From: Moniliella sp. 'wahieum'
Taxonomy: Eukaryota; Basidiomycota; Moniliellomycetes; Moniliellales; Moniliellaceae
Assembly: GCA_003971905.1 (NCBI GenBank)
Contig: RSEE01000008.1
Coordinates: forward strand, 186,001-250,000
Direction: 5' to 3'
DNA: 64,000 nt
The notes below the pieces were generated by a model that was not told the origin of the DNA, did not search any database, and saw only the letters and a program-made list of their open reading frames with translations. This document shows positions 1-12,100 of this stretch, in pieces (the stretch's first letter is position 1; every line of letters starts with the position of its first letter). Made by a program: the position numbers and the translations under genes.

Positions 1-1175
1 CTCCCGAACGGGTACGCAAGAATGTTAACTTCCCCTGGGCCCAACCCTTCGCTGCCCATGTTCTTCTTTTCCAATCTGGGGCAGGCGGAGATATCTTCGT
101 CGGCACCTCGTTCTTGAATCGGACCGAGGCAAGCAACGTCGAGAAAATTATCACCCAATTTTTCCGTTCCGGCGTGACCCCCGACCAGATTGCGGTTGTG
201 ACGCCGTGTAGAGGACAACGGTCGTACGTGGTCAACCATATGCAGCTCCATGGTAAACTCAAGAAGGAACTCTACAAGGAAGTGGAGGTTGCGTCCGTTG
301 ATGCATTCCAGGGGCGCGAAAAGGATTAATTATCCTGTCGTGCGTGCAGCAACGAACACCAAGGCATTGGCTTCTTGTCAGATCGCGCCGTCTGAACGTG
401 GCGCTGACCCGAGCCAAGTATGGATTGGTGATTTTGGGGAACCCCAAGGTTGTTCTAAGCACCCACTTGGTATCACCTCCTCCAACACTTTAAGGCCCAG
501 GGGCTCTTGGTCGAAGGCGTGGTTGTCCAACCTTCAGCCGAGCATGATCCAGTTTACGCGCCCGCGTCGGCCGCTTCAACAACCGGGTGACTTGATGGCA
601 CGGTACCGCCATGAAGTGGCGTACGATCGCTCCACTCATCCTGGCATGCCGGGTGGGGGCAGCGTGGGGTCCCGTCGTCGTATGGGTTGCCCAACGGTAC
701 TCCTTCGTCTTTTGCCATGCCCAGCTACCCGCCAAGCTTTGCCACCGGCCCGCCAAGCACGTTTGGGAGTGAGTTTGACACGCAGTCGGTGGCCTCGCTC
801 AACACGCAGGGCTACCCGGCAGCGCATTTGCCTCCCTATGCGCCGTCAGCCGGTTTGGGTTCCGCTTCGCTTGCAGGCTCGCACGTTGGTCCGACTCACC
901 ATCAGACCTATGGCCCTGCTTACAGTGCGACCCACCGACGCAAATATGCTGCTTCAAGTTACGCAGCGAGCATGGCGGACACGGAGGAGGAGACGGGGTC
1001 GGTGTACAGCCAAGCGTACGCTGCGCCCATGTCCCTCAACCCGATTGACCGTCTGGACGCCGAATACGATGGGGCGGGTTCAGCCGGGTTCGGAGGCAAA
1101 GGTCTGGGCTTGGAAGACGATGGGCGGTCGACGTACTCGGTGAGCACATCGCAAGCCTCTTTCACCACGTTTTAA
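1..1175 (+). CDS. UPF1: UPF1/NAM7 RNA helicase, 3' end (partial)
   Basis: C-terminal part of the ATP-dependent SF1 helicase that drives nonsense-mediated mRNA decay in the cytoplasm; the 5' part lies outside the window. Visible are helicase domain 2A blocks: a stretch reading RKNVNFPW, then FLNRTEASNVEKI, TPCRGQRSYV, and the motif V/VI region SVDAFQGREKD followed in another frame by IILS, the LNVALTRAKYGLVILGN block and the FKAQGLLVEG tail. About 160 residues of low-complexity Ser/Gly/Tyr/Ala tail follow, ending in SFTTF at a TAA. The reading frame breaks repeatedly between 60 and 480: bases are missing after GATTA near 330, in the VRSNE codons near 345, at DRRRLN near 390 and near 455. Identity is secure from the helicase motifs; the broken frame looks like sequence error. 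CCR4, another mRNA-decay factor, lies downstream on the same strand. Confidence 0.9.
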
Positions 1176-2048
1176 CGCGTCTTCACGCTGGCGTCGATGT
1201 CGGCTGCCTTGAGGCAGCATTGGACACGCCTGCCCCGTTGCGCGGACCGGCGTGGGTCGCATGGAAGCGCACGCATAGTGCATCCAGACGGATGGCTGGC
1301 CGATGCGTGCGCGCCTATGACGCCGGATGCGATGCGCAGAGCGCAGCCGTTGTGCGCTGGGTACTGGACCCCCACCCCATCCCCCCTCCGCGCGCTCACT
1401 TACACTGGCGACTGGGGACGCGCTGGGGCGGCATGGCGGCGAACGCTGCTGGCTAAGATACTGCAGAGGGTTGGTGTGGGTGCATGCTGCGGCCGGCTTC
1501 AAAGGCGACAACACAACGGGATGGATGGAAGAATGATTGGATGGGCGATAGGACGATGGGCCGAGGAAAGGGGAGGACGCAGGGAATGCTTTAATGAGAG
1601 TATTTAATGAGAGTATATGGCCATGTCCGTGCCAAGCGGGGTTAGCATGGGGCGGAATAAAATCATTGCACCGACGAGCGGAACAGCATGACTGCGGTGG
1701 TGCCAGGCAGAAGGCCAGTGCGCGGGGGGCGGCTGGGCCTGGCTGGGCCCTGGGCTGTCGTCGTTGCCGTTACCATCGCCATCGCCATCGCCATCGCCAT
1801 CGACGCTGCCTCCACCCCCCACCACCCTCGTCTCTGTCCCATCTGTCGCCCGCCCGCTGCTTTGGCCACACACCCTCCGCCCTCGCCTTCCACCGCCACT
1901 GCTGCCCTCCCCCTTGGCTGGAGCGATGCCTGACTCGCTCCGCCGACCCAAGCTTGTTGTATCTTTTGTCTCTCTTGCCCCTCCGCCTTCGTCGCCTGAG
2001 TTTTCATCGCACCACTCCTTGTGCTAAACTCCCAATCTCTTCCGCCCC
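1176..2048. other. Intergenic region between UPF1 and CCR4
   Basis: About 870 bases with no supportable gene; open frames on both strands have no recognisable protein signal. It holds the terminator side of UPF1 and, in its second half, the CCR4 promoter with long C/T-rich tracts typical of fungal promoters. A short CCATCG microsatellite lies at 1773–1803. Confidence 0.6.
1773..1803. repeat. CCATCG hexamer microsatellite
   Basis: About five tandem copies of CCATCG in the promoter region upstream of CCR4, directly visible in the sequence. Confidence 0.85.
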
Positions 2049-4423
2049 ATGTACTCCTCCCCATCCGCAAGTCCAGCGCCCCAGGCTGCGTACCTCTCTT
2101 ACCTGAACCAGCAACACGGCTCGGCCGCGGCTGCTGCCGTTGCCAGCCAATTCCTTCCCCATTCCCATGCCGCTGCGCCTGGAAACTCTTCGGGTGCTAT
2201 GGGTGCCAACGGTCTCTATTCGCGCTTCGCTGGCTCGAGTAATACGGGCACCCCTCGGCCGTCTGGCCGGCCCCACGCAACCTGGCCAGCCAGAGCGGAC
2301 ACCAGCAGCATCCGTCCCTCTCTTCGCTCGTCGGTTCTTCCACCAACGGCATTCCAGGATCACCTGTCAACTATGCTACTGTCCACAGTTCTGCGGCTAC
2401 ACCAAGTACCCGCAACTTTCCCCCACTCAACTCCCCTCGCCTCCTCAACACCCATTCACCCGCTCACTCTCATGTTGTAGCGAATGGCAGCAGCGCATTG
2501 TCGCCTGCCGTGATCAACTCGCCCCACTGGAAAGCCCAGAAGAAAGGTGCAGAGGTATGTGTTTCCTCATTTGTCAGGTTCGCTTGATACTTACTCACCT
2601 TGGCCACCGCCCCAGATATCTCGTCAATCGGGATCCCCGCATCACCACGCCCGTGCCGCTGACAGCAGCAAGAACAGCCGCCAACGTGGTGGACGCATCC
2701 AAGGCTCTTCTACCTGCGAATGGACTCCGCCCTGAGGCTCTCAAGCCATCTGGATCAACTCCGATGCCGAGTTCAGACGAGTCGGCTAGCTCACCAGCCA
2801 AGCGCGCCACTATTCCCGGCAAGATTCCTCCTCGAGAAGTAGACGAGGATCAGTCTTGGACCCAACTCGATTTGGGGGGCATGCACCTGCGTGCTCTGGC
2901 GCCCGAGTTGTTTCGTTACGAATTTTTGACTTCGCTCTTCATCAATCATAACGATCTGACCATGCTGACTCCGGAGATTGCCAAGCTCAAGCACCTTGAG
3001 GTGCTTGACGTATCGCAGAATCGGCTGACACTGCTCCCTCCCGAACTGGGCCTCTTGCCGACGCTGAAGGAGTTGTTCCTGTTTGATAACGCGATCACAG
3101 TTCTCCCCCCTCAGTTGGGCATGCTGTACCAGCTTGAAATGCTGGGGGTTGAGGGCAACCCCCTGGACATGGAACAACTCACTGAGATCCAGCAGAATGG
3201 CACGGTTGCCCTCATCCACGCTCTGCGGGACAAGAGCCCAATCCCACCTGAACCCGTCAAGCGAAAGTGGATCAACTTGACGGCCGAAGCCGAGGAGAAC
3301 GAAGGCCAAGATGAGCAGGACACCTCCCACCTCGACCGCCCCGATGACCGGAGCGAGACATTGAGTGTGATGGGCTACAATGTTCTGGCTGACAAATTGG
3401 CGACCGAGGCGATCTTTGGCTACACCCCCTCCTGGGCCCTGCAATGGGAATACCGCAAGGAGATCATCGCCAGGGAGATCCGCCAGCTTGGGGCCGATAT
3501 GGTGTGTCTCCAAGAAGTGGGGATGCAACAGTACGACGAATTTTTGCCCCGTTGCTGCATACGTACGGCTATGCTGGTGTGTATTATGCCAAGTCCCGGA
3601 TCAAGACTATGCGTGACGAAGAGAAGCGTCGGGTGGATGGGTGCGCTGTATTCTACAAGCGAGCCAAGTTCCATATGGTGGACAAGTATGTGATTGAGTA
3701 TGGACAAGCCTGCCTTCAACGAGACGACTTTCGCGCCAGCGAGGATGTCTACAACCGCGTCATGCCCCGCGACCAGGTTGGAGTGATCTGCTGCTTTGAG
3801 TACCGCGAGTCGGGTGCGAAGCTTATTGTGGCCAACACGCACTTGCACTGGGATCCGGCCTACTCCGACGTCAAGTTGGTTCAGTCTGCGATGCTAATGG
3901 ACGAGCTGCAGAGAGCCTGCAAAGTGTTCTCGAAGCGCAAGACGGACGTTACGCTTCCTCCCGGGGCGGTTGCGCCTGTTTACCCGATGGCAATGCCGTA
4001 CCCACCATCCTCTGTGGCGATTTCAACTCTGAGCCCAGCAGCGGTGTGTTTGAATTCATTTCGACGGGCCAGTTGTCGGGCCAACATGAGGACTTTTTGG
4101 ACAAGACGTATGGCGACGTAACAGTCAAGGGGCTGCAACATGGGCTGCCTTTAAAGAGCAGCTATGGCGCCATTGGGGAGCTACCCTTCACCAACTTTAC
4201 CCCCGGCTTTGTGGGGGTACTAGAGTACCTCTTCTACTCGACCGACACGATTGAGACGACGGCGTTGCTGGGACCAGTGGACGAAGAGTATGCGTCGAGG
4301 TGCGTCGGTTTCCCCGACGCCCACTTTCCTTCCGACCACATCCCTCTCGCAGCCAAGTATCGTATTCGCCTACCCCTCGACACTAAGGTGATTCGTCCTT
4401 CGCCTGTGTCGTCCGATGCGTAG
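2049..4423 (+). CDS. CCR4: CCR4 deadenylase (LRR plus exonuclease domain)
   Basis: Catalytic poly(A)-specific 3' exonuclease of the Ccr4–Not complex, shortening mRNA tails in the cytoplasm. Start chosen at an ATG opening a Ser/Ala/Gln-rich N-terminus (MYSSPSASP). An intron of about 65 nt starts with GTATGT near 2554 and ends CCCCAG near 2614. Then come leucine-rich repeats (LDLGGMHLRALAPELF, LEVLDVSQNRLTLLPPELG, LEMLGVEGNPLD) and an endonuclease/exonuclease/phosphatase domain: MGYNVLADK, CLQEVGMQQYDEF, the RVDGCAVFYK block, ANTHLHWDP, CGDFNSEPSSGV, and near the end the catalytic FPSDHIPL. Frame breaks lie near 2260, in the T5 run at 3541–3545 and in the CCC at 3983–3985; each is repaired by one base and the match resumes. 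Domain order is that of fungal Ccr4. The TAG is at 4421. Confidence 0.95.
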
Positions 4424-4773
4424 GGGGGTAGGGTTTCTCGCTTGTCGCGCATTACATTGCATTGCATTGTATTGCATTGTACCGTGCCACTCTTGATCTC
4501 TTGATCTCCTTTCCTCTTGGCCTGCTGTTTGTCTATATCCTGTCATGCGCAACGTCCCGATAGCCCACCTAATCGCAGTTCGCCTCGTACTCGTCCCCGA
4601 CATGTATTGTCGATACTCTTTGTACTTTGGGGTTGGCTTGTGATGACGCTCAATCAAGATATCGATCATATGGATAGCAGAGACGGATTCTCCTCTCCTC
4701 ATAGCTTTTTGCAACCTCCGATATAATACATTCGCTCCACTGCACCTACCCATCCCTAAGCCCCGGAGGATTC

Positions 4774-5044
4774 AGACACGGTACTACCCCCACGCCGGCG
4801 CATAGGCAGCCTTGCCAAGCGTGCGGCCGCCTCACCTTCACGCCCAAAGGCTTCTCCTCGGCTCGGATCCACCAAATAGCCCAAGCGCGAAACTACCGTG
4901 AGTCGTGTACCCCACTCACATCCTCCTTGCTCCACCACTCCGCCTTGTGCCACGGTTACTCTTTCCACCATCGCTCCCCTTTTAAGGTAGTGGAGGGTAA
5001 GGTAGTGAGGGACGCGTCGACGCGACTCTGTCATATGCCCGACG
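4774..5044 (+). repeat. Dispersed repeat, copy A
   Basis: About 270 bases that recur in diverged form at 5401–5952. Shared blocks include CAGCCTTGCCA, CTTCACGCCCAAAGGCTT, GATCCACCAA plus TAGCCCAAG, ACCGTGAGTCGT, and at the far end GACGCGTCGACGCGACTCTG with TCATATGCCCGA. The order of blocks is the same in both copies. No coding capacity or target-site duplication was recognised. Confidence 0.75.
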
Positions 5045-5400
5045 AGGAAGTGCTATCGGGATGATACTCTTAGTGCCTTCGCAGCCTTCGCTGCCTTCGC
5101 TTGCTTCTGTTGGAGGGTAGTGCTGGGGTTCCCTTGCACGGCCCTCGGTGGATCGGTGACGCTCACGTAACCGGGGGGAAGAGTTCCGCTCGCAGGGCGC
5201 GCGCGCCTGCTCGCTTCATCTCCTTCTCTCTCTCCTGTCTCTTTCCCTTCAATTCAGATGTTGCTTGAACTTTGCCTTCACGCCTTGTCTGAAGGCTGCA
5301 TTGCAGCTGATCCATAGGATCGCGAGTGCTCCCAAGTGGCACTCTGTAGCAGCTTCGTCTGCTTCGCTCTGTCAACATATATCCCAGTGCGAAGGCGCCT

Positions 5401-5952
5401 AGACACGTTACTACCCTCCAGCCTGCGTATCCGCAGCCTTGCCACGCGTGCAGCCGCCTCGGCTTCACGCCCAAAGGCTTATCCTCCGATCCACCAAGTA
5501 GCCCAAGCCCGAAACCACCGTGAGTCGTCTTTCACCTAAGGGATTGTACCCCATCAACCTGAGTGAGCCCCCTGGCAGGGCCCGCCTGCGACAGGGTCGT
5601 CACAGATCGAGCCCGCTACAGCTGGACCATCGATCATCCTTGCTCCATCCTTCCACCAATTCCCTTTGTCCCCCCCTCTCTTCTTGTCCTCCCCCCCTCT
5701 TCTTGTCCTTGCCCCCCCCCACCTTATTTTTGGCGCAAAGACCCCAATTGCTTTCCCCTTGCTCCACCGCTCCGCGGCAGCCTTGTGGCCGGGTCAACGG
5801 CAGTGGGGGCACAACCGTGGGCGTGGATTGAAGGGGCACCGTGTGCGAGTGTGGGCGTCGGTGTCGCAATGGGGGCACCGGTGGGGAGTACGGGTAGGGG
5901 GCATTTAAGGGGGTGGAGGGACGCGTCGACGCGACTCTGTCATATGCCCGAT
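5401..5952 (+). repeat. Dispersed repeat, copy B
   Basis: Second copy of the element at 4774–5044 in direct orientation. The 5' block (5401–5535) and 3' block (5915–5952) are strongly similar to copy A; the middle is about 280 bases longer and includes a C/T-rich stretch (5660–5730). This suggests an insertion in B or a deletion in A. Confidence 0.75.
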
Positions 5953-6656
5953 GATTGGCGTGGCCCGCCCCGGCCAGTCACGTGCAGGTCGGCGGGCAGT
6001 AGGGTTGTTGGCACTTTTCTTTGCACCCTCGCATATGGAACTAAGAGACTCATGTAGGTGTAAAAGGGGTTACCGTTGGTCTTCTCTTTTCGGTCTCACG
6101 TTTTCTTGGCTCGCATTTGTCATTGTTCTTGCCTGCAGGACGCTTTCTTGAACGTCTCCGTTATACAATGCAATGGGTGTAACGGAGCAAGCCAACAACG
6201 TCACTCTACCCCTTTCCAACCAAACCCTATCTCCATCACCGAACGGTCCCCACGCTCTGCCCCCTCCTCAAATGGACCACACTCAAGATGTAGCAGAGGC
6301 AAAGTTAGCGAGAACCTATAAGCTCTATACCTCTCAATCGGAACCGACCCATGACTCGCTTAGGTTCGTAGCCTGGATCGATAGGTTAGTAGCGTTTACT
6401 CTCGGCGGGCGGGAGGTCCGATCGAGTTCTTCCTAGCCGTCCTCGCCGACCTCGCGGTCCTCCCGGCCTTGGCAATCCTGGCAACCATCGTCACGCTGAA
6501 TTTTTGCGGCGGATACCAAGTCGTGACTCGAAACTCGAGACTTTTGGAAACCTAGGTCGGTCGCGGGGCAAGCACCGGTCTCGAAGGGAAGGCCGACCAC
6601 GGCTTGCGGCTCGTCACGCGTCATGGGCTTACGAGTAATAGTAATCCAGGCCCGAA

Positions 6657-6700
<44 letters not shown>
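6657..6700. repeat. GAGCCC hexamer microsatellite
   Basis: About seven tandem GAGCCC units. The array would encode Ala-Arg or Pro-Ser dipeptides, but no real gene is recognised around it. Confidence 0.85.
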
Positions 6701-7858
6701 TTGCCCGTCAAAAGGATCCAGCTCCTTGTGAATCTAGTAATTGGTTCTTGCACCGGCGCGACGGTATATACGCAACGCACGAAGGGAAGAAGGACGAGCA
6801 GGTGGTGGGTGGCCGTGGTGTACCTGTGGGTGTACCCGTGGGCGTGGCGCGGCTGTGCCGTGGGCGTGGCGGGGGGACGCCCACGCGCGTGTCGGGCGCG
6901 AGTGTGCCTCGCTGGTTTCGCATCTTGTTCCCGGTCGACGTGGGCTCTGCGTGAGTGCACCTGTTCATATCAGTAGGATGATCCGACAGGAGGAGCGATC
7001 AGAGCCGTGAGGACCGCGAGATGAGCGGAGAGCCGGCACCGTACCCGACTCGAGTGGGGAGGTGCCATGGTGGTTGTTGCGCATATCGTCCGCACCTGCT
7101 GGATAGTAGGGCGCTGGTAGAGGCCGAACGGTGCTGCCTGCACCGCTTCCCGGCGTACGCTACGCCCATTCCGATGTGCACATGAAGCATGTGTTGTTGC
7201 ATGACGGCGAGCTGGTGGTTGACCTGTGGGTCTGCAAAGGGGGTGGCATGGAGGCGATGATTTGGTCGGAGTTCATGCCTATCAGCAATCCCATTGCGTT
7301 GCTGGGGTAAAAGGAGGTAAACGGAGCCTACCGGTACCGAGCTTCGGTAGCCGCGTGGGTTTGTCTCTGGCTCTGGTTCTGGAGATGGCGTTGGAGGAAG
7401 TGTGTGCGCCCGGAGGTGGCGGTGGTGCGTGGTCCAGCGGGCCCAGGTGGCTTGGTCAAAGCCACAGCTGAACCAAGCCTTACGTCGGCGCCAGGGCGGT
7501 GTCAGGACTTGGAGGCTATCGAGGCCGGATCCTAAATCCCACATGCCACCATGCCAATGATACAGCGTGGTGCGAAGACGCAAAACTTGGCTCCGCCTCC
7601 CGTCGCACCGGCTCCGCCGCCGGCCAGGCCAAGGCTATGTCCGTGTCCAAGTCCGTGTCCGTGTGCGGCACTCGCAGATCCACCATGGGGGGCGGCATGT
7701 GCAGCGTGGACGCCGGTGCTGGTGCATGCGGCGTGGACCGTCGGGCGTTGGGGCAACGTGTGGACAAGCAAGGTCCAGCAGCGCGAGGGTAACCAGCAAC
7801 CAGCGTGAGAGAAGAGCGACAAGACAAGTACCGTACTTGGGCACATCCAGCATGAAAC

Positions 7859-7927
7859 GCCTCTTTGGCTCAATGGTAAGGCGCACTCGTAATGCGAAGA
7901 TTAGTCGTTCGATTCGGCTAGGAGGCA
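7859..7927 (+). tRNA. tRNA-Thr (anticodon CGT)
   Basis: Acceptor stem GCCTCTT pairs with AGGAGGC (one T·G pair), followed by discriminator A. The anticodon arm GCGCA–CTCGTAA–TGCGA carries CGT at 34–36 with T33; the G27·A43 mismatch also occurs in bacterial tRNA-Thr(CGT). The T arm is AGTCG–TTCGATT–CGGCT. The D arm is short: about three bases are missing between the D loop and the anticodon stem compared with a normal tRNA, giving 69 nt. That may be sequence error, as elsewhere in this window, or mean a degenerate gene. A T8 Pol III terminator follows at once. Confidence 0.75.
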
Positions 7928-7930
7928 TCC

Positions 7931-7938
7931 TTTTTTTT
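7931..7938 (+). terminator. RNA polymerase III terminator of tRNA-Thr
   Basis: A run of eight T residues starting three bases after the tRNA-Thr discriminator base. Confidence 0.75.
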
Positions 7939-8180
7939 AGTGTGCGGCTCGCGATTTGTTGAAGGTTGAAATACAGACATGCACGACAGGGCACCCAGGG
8001 CTGGAACCGACACCCTCCACGTCACCTGCTTATTAGCGTCACTACTTACTGCTCACCGGTCACCGGTGAGGTGACCTTCCACGTGGCGCTGACTCCATGG
8101 TAGAGAGGGAAGCGAGGGGGTGGGGGGTTGTGAGCGTTCACCCTCACCACCACACCGCTTCTGTCCCAGGTTTAGCCATT

Positions 8181-8791
8181 ATGAAGTTTGTTGCTCTTGC
8201 TCCTATGCTGCTGGTTGCCGCGGGGTTGGCCAGTGCAGCGGCGCCTCCGACGTCTCTGCAGATTGGGGTCAAGAAGCGTGTGCCGGCGGGCGAGTGCCTG
8301 GTCAAGACGGTGAGCGGCGACCATGTCGAGATGGAGTACACTGGCCGGTTGTGGGAAGGCGAGCAGTTTGACTCGTCGGTGGGACGGGGCCCGTTCGAGT
8401 TTGTGCTGGGCCAAGGGCAAGTGGTGCGTGTGCTGTTGTGTGCTGTTGGGTTGGCAGGAGGGTGTGCTGACGTGCTGACGGCTGTCTGCAGATTAAAGGC
8501 TGGGACCAGGGGCTGACGGACATGTGCATTGGGGAAAGCGCAAACTGACCATCCCACCTGCCTTGGGCTATGGCGAGATGGGCGCGGGGGCAAGATCCCG
8601 CCGGGGGCAACGCTGGTGTTTGATGGTACGTGTGCCCAGGGGGGAGGTATCTGCTGGGTACTGGGCCTGTGGCGGTGGTACTGACGCGGGGGATGTTGGG
8701 TGTGGTGTGTGCTGGCCCAGTGGAGCTGCTGGACATCAAGGGTGCGCGTGCCGATGCACTCAAGTTTGCGCACGCCAAGGCGGACCTGTGA
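8181..8791 (+). CDS. FKBP-type peptidyl-prolyl isomerase, secretory (FKBP2-like)
   Basis: Prolyl cis-trans isomerase that helps proteins fold, probably in the ER lumen. The ATG at 8181 opens a hydrophobic signal peptide of about 20 residues (MKFVALAPMLLVAAGLASA). The single FKBP domain shows VEMEYTGRLWEGEQFDSS, GPFEFVLGQGQVIKGWDQGL, the LTIPPALGYG block and LVFDVELLDI, the normal order of binding-pocket residues. Two introns are supported: 8425–8491 (GTGCGT…CTGCAG) and 8626–8720 (GTACGT…CCCAG). The protein ends KADL, loosely like an ER-retrieval tetrapeptide. Single bases are missing in the AAA at 8535 (GEKRKL expected) and the G run at 8586 (GAGGKIPPG expected). Family call is secure; location rests on the signal peptide. 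Confidence 0.93.
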
Positions 8792-9153
8792 GGGGTGGGC
8801 AAAGGGGGTCTGGATTGGATGGGCGTGGTTGTGTGTTTGCAGTCGCACGGGTAGCTACTGACGGAGCATACAACGTTGTTCTGATTTCATTCTGCGGGTG
8901 ACGTAAGGGGGCGCGTGAGGCGTGGCGGCTGCTTAGGTCATCGGGTGGCGGCGGGTGGGGACTGGGGGCCAGGGCGTGTCGCCAGCGGCCAGTCGCCCGA
9001 TCTGGCCCGGCGCACGCAAGGGGGCGGGCGGGCGGCGGCACAGCGCGGCTCGGTTCCGCCAACAGACTGGAGGTGCGACTGAACGCTGAAGCGCAACGTT
9101 GAGGCTGAACGCGCTCCACGCACCGCCCCCCCCCCCTCTCCCTCCGCCACGCC
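8792..9153. other. Intergenic region upstream of the F-box/WD40 gene
   Basis: About 360 bases of GC-rich sequence, with a GCGCAACGTTGAGGCTGAACGC stretch around 9090 that belongs to the AACGTT-type palindromic motif family, then a C-rich tract just before the start codon. No gene seen. Confidence 0.5.
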
Positions 9154-12100
9154 ATGAGCCGCCTCGGCACACCCGTCGGCGAACCACGCGCCAAGCATCC
9201 CGCCCCGCACCACCCGCATCCACCCCGCCCTCGCCTGCGCCCCCGCTGCCCCCGCGCCCGCGCCCGCCCCGCCTCCGCCGCCGCGCCCGCCGCGCCCCCG
9301 CGCCCCCCCACCGCCCCCTCCGCCCGCCTGCCTCTCCCCCGCTCCCGAGCACGACGTCCCCCTCACCGCCGACCTCCGCGCCTCGTCGCCTCCCTCCCCC
9401 CGACCAGCTCTCCCGCCTCGCCGCCCTCGCGCTCCGCAGCCTCACCGACCCCGACACGCGTCTCCGCACCCTCGCCGCCGCCCAGCTGCCCCCGAAGACA
9501 CCGTCCAGCTGCCCGGTGTGGTCGATGCCGTTCGCGCTCGCATCTACGCCGTGCGCTGCGACCCGCTCGCCATCTTGCCCACCGAGGTCGGCATCCGTAT
9601 CTTTGAGTTTATCGACCACCACGCACTCTGGCCCGTGCTGCGCGCGTCAGCCGTACCTGGCACCGTTTTGCCACCACGCCTGCTGTCACACGTACGCTCG
9701 CGCACCGCTTGGGCTTTACCGTGCCTACGTACGCGCCTCACTTGCTCAGTGCCGACCGTACCCGCTCGCTCGAATGGCTCGGCATTGGTATCAACAACCA
9801 GCCTCGGTTTGTCACGCCTCCGCCGCCCCCGCGCGCACTGGCGCCCCCACCTGTGCGCGACGACCATTCGTCCAAAGTAATCGTGATTGACGACCTTGGA
9901 TCCCAATCTGTACCTCCGCTCAGCCGTCGTCGTCGGTCCGATGCCGACGAGTCCAGTGCCCCGCCGCGGAAGCGTCCCCGTCGGTCTGCGCCCAACCCTT
10001 CCCGCGCTGCTCGGGAGCCCAAAATCGATCCGGCCGTGGCGCACCGGGAAGTACTCAATCTTCTCGACAGCCTGCAACGTCGTTACGTCGCGACGGGCGT
10101 ATCGGTTGAAAGTGATGATGAAACGTTGCGCATGCTGACCAAGGAGCTTGGGTACCTTGACCGTGCTCTGCGAGCGCGACTTCGTCCGTCGGCTGAATCT
10201 CAAATTGGAATGTCACTTCTCGATACGCTCGAAGGTATTGTCCGTGCCGAATCGGCGCAGAGGAGGGGATCCCACTGTTTGCCACGCGTCGCGTTTTCAA
10301 GTCTTCGATTGGACAAGGTGTGGTTGCAGAACCTGCGACGCGCGCCAAGTTGATCGAGTCGCTTTTGTTTTTTGCCGAGTTGGGACCAACGTCAGTCAAC
10401 ATGTTTGACACCCAGTCGTTCCTCTCTACCTTTTGAGCGCGCCTCGGGATGAGGCCAGAGTGCCAGTTCCTGAAGTTGTCGGCGGTGCGAATGCGGCCGG
10501 GGCCAAATGGTCAGGAGAAATCAAACCTGGTGACGCAGCCATCCCCCACCCCGGCCAAGCACGGAGGCATCGAGATGGCCAAGGATGCGTCGTAATGGAG
10601 AAACCTGCGTATGATGGTAAACAACCAACTGTGTCGTGTCTCGATACGAAAGGAGGATTGCTGGATACTCTCAAGCCGTCGCCGGAAAATTTAATTTTCG
10701 ACCTGCCTTCCGAAGGGCAGGAGGTGGCCACCGTCCCGGGATCGCATCCTCGTGAAGCGCTTGCGCTTCAGTATGAGGTGACGCGGGCGTGGCTCGACCG
10801 TGGAGGCCGGCTTCTGTCTCAACATTACCTGTACCCTGAGGTGATGATAACCGACATGGTGGCCGATGACGATCGGATCGTGCTAGGCATGGGCAACAAT
10901 GCGATCCACATTATCGATGCCCGAACGGGGTTGTTGCAAGAGACGTTGCATGAGCACACGAGTGGAGTCTGGTGCTTGGCGCTTGTGCCTCCTTGGCCTA
11001 GCTTGCGACCATCGGGATTTGCGGACCAAGTGCCGCGCGAGGGCATCCCAACGACCAACATGGTCTTGACCGAGTACGATTCTCGTCCAGAGGCTTACCT
11101 CGAGGCGTACCCTTCCCCGCTCCTGTCTGCCTCGGAATGGGAGACGGTACCTTGGCTCCGATCATTGAGTAGCACCCAGCGCGCCTTGCTGCAAGTGTAC
11201 CGCAGCATTGAGCAAAAGCTGCTTGACCATCCTACCTGGTCGCATTCGCGCGGGAAGATGGCTGATTCCACTGCGGGCCCTAGCAGCTACAGCGGCCGTC
11301 GCGGTACGAGCAAGCCCATCTGGAAGCTGGACCGGCATTACACGGACTGGGCGAGTCCGTCTCGAGAAGAGAATGTGCCGCCGATGCTGCGGCGGGATTG
11401 GACTGGGCCCGACTCGGTGATGGAAGCTGCGATGGAGACGGAGCGAGCGGCATGTATGGCCGCTCGCAACACCCAGGGCTTGCCCAATGCGCCTCCTATC
11501 ACGCAAGAGTCGTTGGTCCCCTCGTTGGCGCGCACGCGTGCTGAAAAGGCGATGGAGTTGGAAAAGTCGTTGGCCAACAAGCCGTTGTTAGTTTCGGGCG
11601 GGTGACCGGACGGTGATGGTGTGGGATTTAACCACCGGCCAGCTGGTGCACATTCTGCGTGGACATACCGCCACGGTACGATGTGTGTCTCTGCTGAATG
11701 TGCGTGGCCGTGTCATGGCGGTTACAGGCAGTCGGGACCGGGATGCGCGTTTGTGGGATGTACGAAGCGGGTTGTTGGTGCACACGTTCCGTGGGCACCA
11801 AGAATCGATTCGCTGCATTGCCGTGTCAGAGGACTGTGAGGTGACGTCGGACGGACTAACAATTCCGTTGAATCCTGCTGAAGCGCCCAAGGCGCCTCTG
11901 TTTGCCACGGGGTCGTACGATAGCAATGTCCGAGTATGGGATGCGGAGACTGGCAAATGCCTGCACACGTTGCAAGGGCACACGCAGCAAGTGTACTCGA
12001 TCGCCTTTCGTCGGGGGACGATCGTGACTGGATCGCTTGACACGACGGTGCGCGTATGGGATGCGGTGAATGGGTACGTTTTTGTTCAGTCCAGACGCAG

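Larger units (their letters stand above)
4424..7858. other. Gene-poor intergenic region with repeats
   Basis: About 3.4 kb downstream of CCR4. It contains the two diverged copies of one repeat (4774–5044 and 5401–5952) and a GAGCCC array at 6657–6700. A minus-strand open frame at 6999–7583 is rich in His, Arg, Pro and Gln, and neighbouring frames look weakly protein-like; I recognise no family, so it is not called a gene. Nothing else is supportable. Confidence 0.5.

Noticed and set aside
6999-7583. 194-codon minus-strand frame
   Set aside because: Composition suggests coding, but three competing frames give equally plausible text and no homology is recognised.
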